This document shows positions 19,609 through 27,868 of a DNA stretch of 64,000 bases, piece after piece. The translations under genes and the position numbers were made by a program. The notes beneath the pieces are model-generated. The model searched no databases and was not told the origin of the DNA. It saw only the letters and a program-made list of their open reading frames with translations. This DNA is from Hydrogenophaga crassostreae (GTDB lineage: Bacteria; Pseudomonadota; Gammaproteobacteria; Burkholderiales; Burkholderiaceae_C): NCBI RefSeq assembly GCF_001761385.1, contig NZ_CP017476.1:4639501-4703500 (forward strand). The letters are read 5' to 3'. How positions within the stretch are numbered: position 1 is the stretch's first letter; each line of letters opens with the position of its first letter.

Positions 19609-20766
19609 ATGGCCGAAGCCTTCAAAAATCTGATCAACACCGCCACCGTGGCGCACGCGGCAGGCCACCTTCAACGCGCCTCTCGTGCTTTCCACAGCGA
19701 CCGATTCCTGCAGGTTGCCAGCAACGACCTCGATTCACTTGAGTTCAAAGCCCGCGCCATGCGGGTAGCCGATGCGCTCGAAGCAAGCTTGCCCGAGCGG
19801 TTTGAAGAGTCCGCAGACACGCTGGAAAGCGCACTCGCCAGCCCACTGCCCTTTGATGACAAAGGGGAACCGGTGGGTCTGGGCAATGCGCTAAGCGACG
19901 AAGGCTTGTCTGGCTGGGTGCTGTGGGGCGTGGGCGACTATGTTGCGCGGCGCGGCATGCACAACATTCCCCGCGCATTGGCCTGTCTTCATGCCATCAC
20001 CCAACGCTTCACCGCCGAGTTCGCCATTCGCCCATTTGTCGACCGCCATCCGGCCGCCGTCTTTCCCGTTCTGGCGCAATGGGTAGGCGACCCCAGCAGC
20101 CATGTTCGTCGGCTGGTCAGCGAGGGCAGCCGCCCTCGCCTGCCCTGGGGCCTGCGGCTGCAACAACTCGTCGCTGACCCTTCGCCCACCCTGCCCCTGC
20201 TGCTGGCCTTGCAAGACGATCCCAGCGCCTATGTGCGGCGCAGCGTGGCCAACCACCTGAACGACGTGGCCAAAGACCATCCCGAGCGCGTCGCGCTTTG
20301 GGTACAAACCCATTTGAGCAGCGCCAGCCCGGAGAGAAAAGCCCTGCTCCGACATGCCAGCCGGAGCCTGATCAAACAGGGCCATGAACCCACACTGCAT
20401 GCCTGGGGCCTGGGCCAACCGTTTGAAGGCATGGCAAGCCTGTCGCTCAACACGCCTGCAGCGATCATGGGCGACGGAATCACCCTGCATGCCGAACTGC
20501 AATCCGCAAGCGACCAGCCCCAGGCGCTGGTGATCGACTACGTGGTGCACCATGTGCGCGCCAACGGCAGCACCTCACCCAAGGTCTTCAAGGGGTGGAA
20601 GCTCACATTGAAGCCTCATGCCCAAACCACCCTGAACAAACGCCACAGCCTGCGCCCGGTGAGCACCCGGCAACTCTACAAAGGCCATCATCGAATCGAG
20701 TTGCAAGTCAACGGCAAGCCGTTGGCGGAAACAGGATTTGAACTTCTGCCCTCGCGCGCCCATTGA
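19609..20766 (+). CDS. DNA alkylation repair protein, AlkC/AlkD-like (HEAT-like repeats)
   Basis: A 385-residue helical protein. RPFVDRHPAAVFPVLAQWV, DPSSHVRRLVSEGSRPRLPW and DPSAYVRRSVANHLNDVAK are repeat blocks typical of the AlkC/AlkD DNA glycosylase family, which excises alkylated bases. The last 110 residues, with GDGITLHAELQSAS and TLNKRHSLRPVSTR, look like a C-terminal beta domain seen in AlkC-type members. It starts 15 nt after the LysR stop and is followed by pncC. Confidence 0.83.
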   Translation: MAEAFKNLINTATVAHAAGHLQRASRAFHSDRFLQVASNDLDSLEFKARAMRVADALEASLPERFEESADTLESALASPLPFDDKGEPVGLGNALSDEGLSGWVLWGVGDYVARRGMHNIPRALACLHAITQRFTAEFAIRPFVDRHPAAVFPVLAQWVGDPSSHVRRLVSEGSRPRLPWGLRLQQLVADPSPTLPLLLALQDDPSAYVRRSVANHLNDVAKDHPERVALWVQTHLSSASPERKALLRHASRSLIKQGHEPTLHAWGLGQPFEGMASLSLNTPAAIMGDGITLHAELQSASDQPQALVIDYVVHHVRANGSTSPKVFKGWKLTLKPHAQTTLNKRHSLRPVSTRQLYKGHHRIELQVNGKPLAETGFELLPSRAH

Positions 20767-20788
20767 CGCCATCCGAACGCTGCCCAAC

Positions 20789-21289
20789 ATGACTGCCTCA
20801 CCCTCGCTCCAAACCGACATGCCCAACCTTGTCTTCCAACTCGCCGACGCGTTGCGCGCAAATGGCGCAAAGATGGCCACGGCCGAGAGCTGCACCGGCG
20901 GCCTCATTGCCGGCGCCTGTACCGAGCTCAGCGGCTCCAGCGACTGGTTCGAGCGAGGCTTTGTGACCTACTCCAACGCGGCGAAAACCGAGCTGCTCGG
21001 GGTTTCGAACGCATTGCTGGCAACCCATGGCGCCGTGAGCGAACCCGTGGTTCGGGCCATGGCCACCGGCGCCTTGACCCATGCGCCCGTGCAATGGAGC
21101 CTTGCTGTCACAGGCGTGGCTGGCCCCACCGGAGGCAGCGCCGACAAACCCGTGGGCACCGTGTGGTTTGGCTGGGCCGGACCCAATGGGGTCACCAGCG
21201 AATGCCTGAGGCTTCCCGGTGACCGTCAAGCGGTGCGGCGAGCCACCGTCGCCCATGCGCTGAACGGCCTTTTGCTCAGGCTTCGCTGA
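20789..21289 (+). CDS. pncC: Nicotinamide-nucleotide amidase (CinA C-terminal domain protein)
   Basis: Deamidates NMN to nicotinic acid mononucleotide in pyridine-nucleotide recycling. The stand-alone CinA-C domain of about 166 residues has TAESCTGGLIAG, ERGFVTYSNAAKTELLGV, GAVSEPVVRAMATGA and AVTGVAGPTGGSADKPVGTVW, the family core. An alternative start at 20819 (MPNLVFQLAD) would give 156 residues, and no Shine-Dalgarno decides between them. It overlaps nothing and lies 22 nt after the alkylation repair gene. Confidence 0.92.
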   Translation: MTASPSLQTDMPNLVFQLADALRANGAKMATAESCTGGLIAGACTELSGSSDWFERGFVTYSNAAKTELLGVSNALLATHGAVSEPVVRAMATGALTHAPVQWSLAVTGVAGPTGGSADKPVGTVWFGWAGPNGVTSECLRLPGDRQAVRRATVAHALNGLLLRLR

Positions 21290-21521
21290 ACAGACCGCCG
21301 CTTTTGTGCGCTGACGCACACCACCAACAAATGACACGGTGAAACCAGCCGAAAAGTTGTGTGCCAAATGTCACACCCCAACACCCAAATGGCAACGCTG
21401 CCTGCGTCCAACGTCCTGACACAAGGTGTTACACAAGCAGACAGCGCCAGGGATCTCAGCCCTCAGCTATTCTCGAAAGTTGCCCCCCTACCGGGATGCT
21501 ATCCAGCCCTGTGTCTTGAGC

Positions 21522-22007
21522 ATGCGACTTCAGAAAATCCTCCAGTTTTTCTCTCGCCCAAACGCCAAACCCGTCACCCCAACAGCGCCGCCCAAGGCCG
21601 ACGTTGAAATCGATTTGGCGCCGTGTGGCGCAGGCGAACGAAGCAACCGGGCGCCAGATCGGCTAGAGCTGCAAACAGCCATCATCCACCATCTGGAATG
21701 GTGCGTTTTGTTCAACGAACACCTGTCTGTTGATGCCTCCGGCCCTGCCCCACTGGCGCCACTGCCCAGCGCCGCAGACAGCGGGTTGGGCCAATGGATC
21801 GGGTCCGTGCGCAACGGCCCCTCTGGCAACGCGCCAGAAGTCGACGCCCTCATACAAGAGCACCAACATTTCCATCAACTCGCTCTAAAGGCGCTGGCCT
21901 TCGCGCGCCAAGGTCGCATGGACCTGGCCAGCACCTTGCTCAACACGGAGTTCGAACGCAGCCGAGCGCGGGTCCTGGAGCTGTTGCGGGGTATGCAAAA
22001 AAGCTAA
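21522..22007 (+). CDS. CZB-domain protein (zinc-sensing chemoreceptor-like), Cys ligand replaced
   Basis: 161 residues with a single CZB domain at about 50-140 and no signal, membrane span or signalling output. The pattern HLEWCVLF (His57, Trp60, Phe64), SGLGQW (87-92) and EHQHFHQLA (His114, His118) matches the zinc site of DgcZ- and Tlp-type CZB domains. The Cys expected in the CxxGxW block is Ser87 here, so the canonical 3His/1Cys site is altered. The N-terminal 40 residues are Pro-rich and probably disordered. No chemotaxis gene is near. Confidence 0.75.
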   Translation: MRLQKILQFFSRPNAKPVTPTAPPKADVEIDLAPCGAGERSNRAPDRLELQTAIIHHLEWCVLFNEHLSVDASGPAPLAPLPSAADSGLGQWIGSVRNGPSGNAPEVDALIQEHQHFHQLALKALAFARQGRMDLASTLLNTEFERSRARVLELLRGMQKS

Positions 22008-22018
22008 GGTCCGCGCCA

Positions 22019-22825
22019 TCAGGCACCGTGGCATTTCTTGAATTTTTTCCCGCTGCCACAGAAGCAGGGGTCGTTGCGGCCAGGTTCGTCAGTTTTGCGC
22101 ACCGGGTCTGCACGCGGGCCCAGGCTTTGCCAGATCTGACGCAGATCGTAAACGGCCCAGATGGCCGCGCCGAACGCGTTCAAGCGCTCATCGCTGACGC
22201 TGGGAGGGCCGTCTTCGCTGTGCATGCATACCGTGGGCTCTTCCGTGTCGTCTTCGGTCAAGATCACAATCGACTCCAGCGCGTCATCGAGCATGGAGGC
22301 TATTTCTTTGTCGCGCGGAGCGGCCCAGTCGTCTGACCAGTTTTCCACCACGAACATGAAGCCCAACGCCCAAACCTGCGCAAAAGCAGGCAGTTCCTGT
22401 CCGTCCAGTTCGGCGCGCTCGGCCTCAGGCAAACCCGCCACCGCACCGCGCACGTCCATCACCTCGGGGTGGTAACTGCGCTCGTCCTCCAGCGTCTCGA
22501 TATTGATACCCAGGGCGGTCGCGACCTCGTTCCAGCGCCGCGTCCACAGCGACAGAAAACGCTCAAACTGAGCGTCGTCTTTGAAGTGTGTATCTTCTTC
22601 ATCGCCACTGGGCTTGCCCGGCTGGCTGTCACCCGTTCCAAGCAGCAAGGGAAAAAATTCGTCGGGCAGGATCAAACGACGGGTACACAGCAACGCGGCC
22701 ATCGCTCCTTCGCAAAACTCCCACTGAGGCACGTCTTCGCCCCGTGTGCGCAAATCGTCGAGGATCTCATCGAGCGCGTCGAAATCTTCGTTGTCCATGG
22801 GGTCCAGGCTGGTATCGGTGTTCAT
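22019..22825 (-). CDS. UPF0149/YecA-like protein with C-terminal SEC-C zinc motif
   Basis: 268 residues. The N-terminal region is acidic and helical, with WEFCEGAMAALLCTRRLILPDEFFPLLLG typical of the YecA/YgfB fold in several blocks. The C-terminus ends in PCFCGSGKKFKKCHGA, a SEC-C motif that binds zinc (CxCxSGx8CH), as at the end of SecA. YecA-type proteins are thought to interact with SecA or ribosomes. It converges with the CZB gene with 11 nt between. Confidence 0.86.
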   Translation of the reverse strand: MNTDTSLDPMDNEDFDALDEILDDLRTRGEDVPQWEFCEGAMAALLCTRRLILPDEFFPLLLGTGDSQPGKPSGDEEDTHFKDDAQFERFLSLWTRRWNEVATALGINIETLEDERSYHPEVMDVRGAVAGLPEAERAELDGQELPAFAQVWALGFMFVVENWSDDWAAPRDKEIASMLDDALESIVILTEDDTEEPTVCMHSEDGPPSVSDERLNAFGAAIWAVYDLRQIWQSLGPRADPVRKTDEPGRNDPCFCGSGKKFKKCHGA

Positions 22826-22897
22826 TTTGCTTAAGTGCAACAGGGCGGTTTTATGATGGCAACAGTTTAGGGCACTGCAGCCCTGAGAAAGTCCTGC

Positions 22898-24517
22898 ATG
22901 CTCGATCGCCTCAACGCCCTCTACCCTGTTCGGTACACCGCACTTGCCCTGTGTGTGTTCCTGACGCTGCTCAGCTTGTTCGCGCTGCTGGCGTTTGGCA
23001 GGGGCGGCTGGTGGTTTCTCCTGTTTGGCGCGCTGTCGGCCGTCGGTTATTGGGACCTGGTGCAGTCGCGCCGCGCGGTGCTGCGCAACTACCCCATCAT
23101 TGGCCACTTTCGCTACATCCTGGAAAAGGTGCGACCAGAACTTCGGCAGTATTTTCTGGAAAGCGATACCGAAGCCACCCCGTTTTCGCGAAGCCAGCGC
23201 AGCCTGGTGTATGCACGGGCCAAAGGCGAAACAGACAAACGCCCATTCGGCACCCAGCTCGATGTCAAAGTCACCGGCTACGAATGGATCAACCACTCGC
23301 TGGCCCCGACCACCATCGACAGCCACGACTTCCGCACCACGGTGGGTGGCCCCGCGTGTACCCAGCCCTACGAAGCCAGTGTGTTCAACATCTCGGCCAT
23401 GAGCTTTGGCGCACTCTCGGCCAACGCCGTGCAGGCGCTCAACGCGGGCGCCAAGCGCGGGGGCTTCGCGCACGACACCGGCGAAGGCTCCATTGCGGCA
23501 TGGCACCGCATGCATGGTGGCGACCTGATCTGGGAAATCGGTTCGGGCTATTTCGGCTGTCGAACCGATGACGGGCTGTTCAACGAGGAGAAGTTCAAGG
23601 CCAACGCCCTGGACGCGCAGGTCAAGATGATCGAAATCAAGCTGAGCCAGGGCGCCAAACCGGGCCATGGTGGCATGCTGCCTGGCGCCAAAGTCACGCC
23701 CGAGATTGCGGCGGCTCGAGGCATTCCGGTTGGAGAAGACTGCCTCTCTCCTGCGGCGCACAGCGCGTTTTCAACCCCTATCGGTCTGCTGCATTTCGTC
23801 GCCCGCCTGCGCGAACTCTCTGGCGGCAAGCCGACTGGCTTCAAGCTCTGTATCGGCCACCCCTGGGAATGGTTCGCCATCGCTCGCGCCATGCAGGAAA
23901 CAGGCATCACGCCTGATTTCATCGTCGTGGATGGTGGCGAAGGCGGCACAGGCGCAGCGCCGCTGGAGTTCACCAACCATGTCGGCGCACCATTGCAAGA
24001 AGGCCTGCACCTGGTGCACAACACCCTGGTTGGCCTCAACCTGCGCGACCGTATCAAGATCGGTGCAGCAGGAAAAATTGTCAGTGCGTTCGACGTGCTG
24101 CGCGCCATGGCGCTGGGGGCCGACTGGTGCAACAGCGCGCGCGGCTTCATGTTTGCTCTGGGTTGCATCCAGGCCCAGACCTGTCATACCGGGCACTGTC
24201 CAACCGGTGTGACCACGCAAGATCCGGTGCGGCAACAGGCCTTGGTGGTACCCGATAAATCCACCAGGGTGTTCAATTTCCACAACGAAACCCTGCATGC
24301 GTTGAAAGAGCTGGTGCAAGCAGCGGGCCTGCTGCATCCCAATGAAATTTCGGCCAACGACATCGTTCGGCGCGTGAACGAAAACGAAGTGCGCCTGCTG
24401 TCCAAGCTCATGCCTGGCGTGCCACCCGGTGCCCTGCTCGATGGCGCTGAAAGCCTGCATGATGTGTACAAGCTCTACTGGGCGCGCTCCAGCGCCGAGC
24501 GCTTCTCGCTGGGCTGA
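22898..24517 (+). CDS. Membrane-anchored FMN-binding glutamate-synthase-like protein
   Basis: 539 residues. Two hydrophobic helices at about 14-55 are followed by a glutamate synthase central/FMN-binding barrel, with NISAMSFGALSANAVQALN, KPGHGGMLPGAKV, FIVVDGGEGGTGAAP and GADWCNSARGFMFALGC. The cluster CIQAQTCHTGHCPTG has the three cysteines that bind a 3Fe-4S centre in glutamate synthases. No glutaminase domain or small subunit is present, so it is not a complete GOGAT. Proteins of this kind are common in Proteobacteria and their reaction is not established. Confidence 0.85.
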   Translation: MLDRLNALYPVRYTALALCVFLTLLSLFALLAFGRGGWWFLLFGALSAVGYWDLVQSRRAVLRNYPIIGHFRYILEKVRPELRQYFLESDTEATPFSRSQRSLVYARAKGETDKRPFGTQLDVKVTGYEWINHSLAPTTIDSHDFRTTVGGPACTQPYEASVFNISAMSFGALSANAVQALNAGAKRGGFAHDTGEGSIAAWHRMHGGDLIWEIGSGYFGCRTDDGLFNEEKFKANALDAQVKMIEIKLSQGAKPGHGGMLPGAKVTPEIAAARGIPVGEDCLSPAAHSAFSTPIGLLHFVARLRELSGGKPTGFKLCIGHPWEWFAIARAMQETGITPDFIVVDGGEGGTGAAPLEFTNHVGAPLQEGLHLVHNTLVGLNLRDRIKIGAAGKIVSAFDVLRAMALGADWCNSARGFMFALGCIQAQTCHTGHCPTGVTTQDPVRQQALVVPDKSTRVFNFHNETLHALKELVQAAGLLHPNEISANDIVRRVNENEVRLLSKLMPGVPPGALLDGAESLHDVYKLYWARSSAERFSLG

Positions 24518-24707
24518 CCTGGCAGGCCTTCTGCGATCGGCGCCCTGTCAAGGTGCACCCAGGGCACCGCCCAGGCAGTCGTGGCACTGGCAACAAAAGC
24601 CTGCGCGAAACCGAACTGGCCTATGGTGCGGTGGGCGCTGTCGTGGCTGGTCAGGCCGCGCGCGCAACCGATGGACAAGGACCGATCATCAGCGTCTCAC
24701 ACAGTGA

Positions 24708-25100
24708 TCAGGCCTTGCCGAAGCGAGCCTGCAAGTAGGCAATGATGGCGGTGGAGTCGTAGAGCCATTGGCTCTTGCCACTGCCATCATTGATTTTCAA
24801 GCAAGGCACTTTGACCGCCCCGCCACCGTGCAACAGCGCCGTGCGGTGAGCGGTGTCGTGCTGAGCGTCGCGGTGTTCAATCGGCAACGAGAGGCGCCGC
24901 ATTTCCTGGCGCACCTTGATGCAAAACGGGCAGGTCTGGAACTGGTAGAGGGCCAGGTTCTTGCACTGCAAGTTCACAACCGATTGCACCGAAGGATCGC
25001 GCACCATGCCTTTGGGCTTGCTGACCCGCTCCTTGAGCAGCATCACCGGGCCAAGCACCACGCGCAGGCCCTTAAAGAAGGTTCGAACAACAGGTTTCAT
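24708..25100 (-). CDS. Glutaredoxin/GST N-terminal-domain protein
   Basis: 130 residues. After a basic lead of about 45 residues with a short hydrophobic patch (GLRVVLGPVMLL) comes a thioredoxin-fold domain. It has LYQFQTCPFCIKVR (Cys57, Cys60), a cis-Pro region VKVPCLKI and YDSTAIIAYLQARF. CPFC is a dithiol glutaredoxin-like active site. The lead may associate with the membrane. It follows the DUF1993 gene by 12 nt, so the two probably form an operon. Confidence 0.85.
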   Translation of the reverse strand: MKPVVRTFFKGLRVVLGPVMLLKERVSKPKGMVRDPSVQSVVNLQCKNLALYQFQTCPFCIKVRQEMRRLSLPIEHRDAQHDTAHRTALLHGGGAVKVPCLKINDGSGKSQWLYDSTAIIAYLQARFGKA

Positions 25101-25112
25101 GGATTCAATATC

Positions 25113-25634
25113 TCAAGCGGCGGCCTGCGCGCCCACCAGAAAATCCGCCTTGCCCAGATCCACGCCCGCCTGGCGCAGCAAAGCATAGACCGTGGTGACG
25201 TGGAAATACACGTTGGGAATGCTCCAGTGTTTGAGATAAGCCTCGGCCTTCATGGTGCGGGTGGCTTCTTTGCCAATCGGGAAGGTCACTTCTTGCGCCT
25301 CGCGGCCATCAAAGGCATCGGTCGGCACAGTGGCCAGCCAGGCCAGGGTTTTGGCGATGCGCTCTTGAAGCTGCGCGAACGTGGTTTCGTCATCTGCGAA
25401 CGTCGGCGCTTCCATGCCACTCACGCGCGCCGTGCCATTTTTCGCTGCATCGCAGGCGATGCGCACCTGAGATGCCAACGGCAACATGTCGGGCGCCAAT
25501 CGCAGGCCCACCAACACCTCGGGGCTGAAACTGCGCGCCATGGCATTGGTCTCGGCCTTCTTCAAACAATGGCCCAGATTGGTCAGGGCGGTTTGAAAAA
25601 CGGGCAGGGTGGCGCTGGAGAGGGTGATGGTCAT
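25113..25634 (-). CDS. DUF1993-family protein
   Basis: 173 residues. The sequence matches the DUF1993 pattern in order: LPVFQTALTNLGHCLKKAE, RLAPDMLPLASQVRIACDAAKN, FADDETTFAQLQERI and YLKHWSIPNVYFHVTTVYALL, ending VGAQAAA. The fold is thought to be a four-helix DinB-like bundle; no catalytic residues can be assigned. It precedes the glutaredoxin-like gene. Confidence 0.85.
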   Translation of the reverse strand: MTITLSSATLPVFQTALTNLGHCLKKAETNAMARSFSPEVLVGLRLAPDMLPLASQVRIACDAAKNGTARVSGMEAPTFADDETTFAQLQERIAKTLAWLATVPTDAFDGREAQEVTFPIGKEATRTMKAEAYLKHWSIPNVYFHVTTVYALLRQAGVDLGKADFLVGAQAAA

Positions 25635-25705
25635 GTGGGTTCAATGGGGGGAGCTTGATTGGGGGAGTCTGGCACAAAGCCGCACCCGCAGTCGGGCTCA
25701 GGGTT

Positions 25706-26119
25706 TCAGCGGGCGGCCTGGGCACCTTGCTGTAGCGCGCGCAATGCAGCCATTGCCGCTTCAGCCTGGCCCGATGGCACAAAGATGTGGTCATGCAAAT
25801 GACCTGCGACCACGTTGCAGCTGATGCCCTCGCGCCCCAGCGCGCTGGCAAACGCCGCCGTCAGGCCCACGGCTTGCAAATCGGAATGCACCAGCAGGGT
25901 GATCCACGCGAAGCGCACGTCAGTGGCAAAGCCCAACCGCTCGGCGCCAGCCACCTCCAGCACGACCGACAGGCCTTCGGGCTCGCGCATGCAAGCAATC
26001 ACTTGCCTCAGGTCCAGCTGTACAGCGCTATCCACGGTGGCAAACACATACTCACCTGCGTTGAGAACGGGCGTCATGTGCTGCAGCAACAGGGCCAGGC
26101 TGGAGATCGGTTGGGTCAT
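25706..26119 (-). CDS. ACT-domain protein
   Basis: About 137 residues with two ACT-like halves. The first is YVFATVDSAVQLDLRQVIACM, and the second contains WITLLVHSDLQAVGLTAAFASALG with GISCNVVAGHLHDHIFVP. It resembles COG3602-type stand-alone ACT proteins, predicted to bind amino acids or other small molecules. The ATG at 26119 (MTQPISSLA) is preferred over a TTG four codons upstream. No metabolic partner is adjacent. Confidence 0.78.
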   Translation of the reverse strand: MTQPISSLALLLQHMTPVLNAGEYVFATVDSAVQLDLRQVIACMREPEGLSVVLEVAGAERLGFATDVRFAWITLLVHSDLQAVGLTAAFASALGREGISCNVVAGHLHDHIFVPSGQAEAAMAALRALQQGAQAAR

Positions 26120-26220
26120 AAATGCATTCAACGGGTTGGAAATCGATGGTTTGCCGGGTCTCGACCATACACACGGCGCGAAAAGCCCGGATGATGCTCA
26201 GAGCTGGCTGCCGGGCTGGT

Positions 26221-26670
26221 TCATTGTGCCGCCCGGGAGGCCAACAGCTTGTGAAGCCGATTCAGGTTCTGTTCGTTCGACGGCTCAATGATGTGTGCAA
26301 CAGCAGTGGCCACCGCTGGGTCATCCAGGATCTGGCGCCAATGCAAACGGGTCTGGCCGCCTTGTTGCAGCATCGAGACAGTCAAAGTGAAATGGGGCAA
26401 CGACAGGTGCCGGATCACGATCTTGCCAGGTGATGTTTCCACAAACTGGTTTTGATTCGGGTAGCGCTGGCCATCAGGCCCGGTCATGACAAACGTCCAA
26501 CGGCCCTCAGGCCTGAATTCAAACACCTCAAAAGCGTTGGTGAAACCATCTGGTCCCCACCACTGCGCGAGTTGATCGGCCTGGGCAAAAGCGGCGTATA
26601 CGTCTTCCGGCCTGAACGGCAGCATGCGGCTGGTTTCAAACACGCCTCCGGCGCGGGGATCTGTAGCCAT
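26221..26670 (-). CDS. SRPBCC/AHSA1-like (START superfamily) protein
   Basis: 149 residues. FETSRMLPFRPEDVYAAFAQADQLAQWWGPDGFTN, quoted only by its key parts RMLPFRPEDVYAAF and QWWGPDGF, is the AHSA1 signature. It is followed by FRPEGRWTFVMTGPDG and a C-terminal helix. These domains form a hydrophobic pocket, and bacterial members often act in stress or ligand binding. The ATG at 26670 is chosen because it begins just before the conserved fold. Confidence 0.84.
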   Translation of the reverse strand: MATDPRAGGVFETSRMLPFRPEDVYAAFAQADQLAQWWGPDGFTNAFEVFEFRPEGRWTFVMTGPDGQRYPNQNQFVETSPGKIVIRHLSLPHFTLTVSMLQQGGQTRLHWRQILDDPAVATAVAHIIEPSNEQNLNRLHKLLASRAAQ

Positions 26671-26803
26671 GAAACGCGCCTCAAAAACAACCACACCTCA
26701 ATGAAAGGGTGCGCGCCCCCCAAGCAAGCGAGAGCGCCATGCCCAAGTTTTGCCGCCTGTGGTGCCTACCTGACTTGACCTAATCAAATGCGAGGCCACC
26801 GCG

Positions 26804-27412
26804 TCAGCAAGGCAGAACCTTCACACGTGGCCAACGCGCCGTCCATCGCTTTTCTGCGGCCCGCTCTTCGTAGATGGTCCGTGATACACGCGCCGGATTC
26901 CAGCGAACAACCATATCAAAGAGATCGCTCAACCCGTGGGGAGCGATCACACCGATTTCGTCCATTGCGTTGAGTGTGACCCCCACGCAGGTCGCAGTCT
27001 CTGGCCAAGACGCAATGCCATCGGCCAAAGAATTGAAAGCAGGAATCACATGCCCAGGGGACCGCGGTTGCAACCAGCGGTGCACGCCAGCCTGATTGAC
27101 CGCATCCCATTGCAGACCGGGCGTCATGGCTGACAGCGCTTGCTCGATCGATCGCTCTTGCATCCGGCCCGGGCCGTCTGGGCAATAGAACACCAGATCC
27201 ACGTCAGCGCACAGGCTTGGTTCTTCGAAACCATGCAAATGATCCCAGACCAGACCGCGAATCAGACCGGCCCCAATGCACCAAGAATCCAGATCCAGTT
27301 CGCGTGCCGCCCTCAAGGCGCACATGACGGGTTCTGACCCGGCAACAAGTTCGGCCAAGCGGCCATACAAAGCCGTTTGGCATGCGCCCTCCCGTGCTGG
27401 ACCGCCGGGCAT
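26804..27412 (-). CDS. Nucleotidyltransferase-fold protein (DUF925-like)
   Basis: 202 residues. The core reads CIGAGLIRGLVWDHLHG, then LCADVDLVFYCPDGPGR, whose two spaced aspartates fit a nucleotidyltransferase metal site. FNSLADGIASWPETATCVGV is a further family block. This matches the DUF925 (PF06042) family of small predicted nucleotidyltransferases with unknown substrate. The ATG at 27412 is used; upstream codons would run into the PIN gene. It starts 7 nt after the PIN gene stop on the same strand. Confidence 0.78.
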   Translation of the reverse strand: MPGGPAREGACQTALYGRLAELVAGSEPVMCALRAARELDLDSWCIGAGLIRGLVWDHLHGFEEPSLCADVDLVFYCPDGPGRMQERSIEQALSAMTPGLQWDAVNQAGVHRWLQPRSPGHVIPAFNSLADGIASWPETATCVGVTLNAMDEIGVIAPHGLSDLFDMVVRWNPARVSRTIYEERAAEKRWTARWPRVKVLPC

Positions 27413-27419
27413 CTGCACT

Positions 27420-27851
27420 TCAGTACGATGCAACGGCGCGCATGTTGCCCGGGAACGCACGCGTCACCATCACGCCCAGCTTGGAGAGTCGCCTGGCCAT
27501 GCACAGCACCTCGGCGTCTTTGCTGAGCAGCGTGGCACCGTGCGCCACCGCCAGATCGATGAACCGCTGATCGTCGGCATCTTTGCAGGTGTATGGTGCC
27601 TTGGCGGCGGCGGGCACCGTTTGGGAGCGCGCGTCAAACAACGCCAGTACCACCTCGGCGGGCAAGGCGCGCGCCGTCAAACGTTTGACGATTTGCGGAT
27701 AGGCCAGCACCCTTTCCAGTTCTTCGCGCATGGCATGGGTGGCCAGCCAGACGACACCTGGATCGGCCAGCAGGTCGCGCAACGGTGCGCTGGCGGTATC
27801 TTCAAACACCCAGAGATCAAGCACGATGTTGGTGTCGATGACCAGCTTCAT
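27420..27851 (-). CDS. PIN-domain protein, putative toxin-family RNase without adjacent antitoxin
   Basis: 143 residues forming one PIN domain. The acidic residues of the RNase site are present: Asp6 (VIDTNIVLDL), Glu43/44 (MREELERVL), Asp93/94 (KDADDQRFID) and Asp112 (LLSKDAEVL). It belongs to the COG1569-like 'toxin component, PIN family' group. No RHH, AbrB or Phd-like small gene is adjacent. It lies 17 nt after the RNA methyltransferase gene and 7 nt before the nucleotidyltransferase-fold gene, so the three may share a transcript. Confidence 0.82.
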   Translation of the reverse strand: MKLVIDTNIVLDLWVFEDTASAPLRDLLADPGVVWLATHAMREELERVLAYPQIVKRLTARALPAEVVLALFDARSQTVPAAAKAPYTCKDADDQRFIDLAVAHGATLLSKDAEVLCMARRLSKLGVMVTRAFPGNMRAVASY

Positions 27852-27868
27852 TGCGCCATCCGCGTTGT

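Noticed and set aside
27420..27851. Complete toxin-antitoxin module
   Set aside because: No small antitoxin frame with ribosome site was found on either side of the PIN gene.
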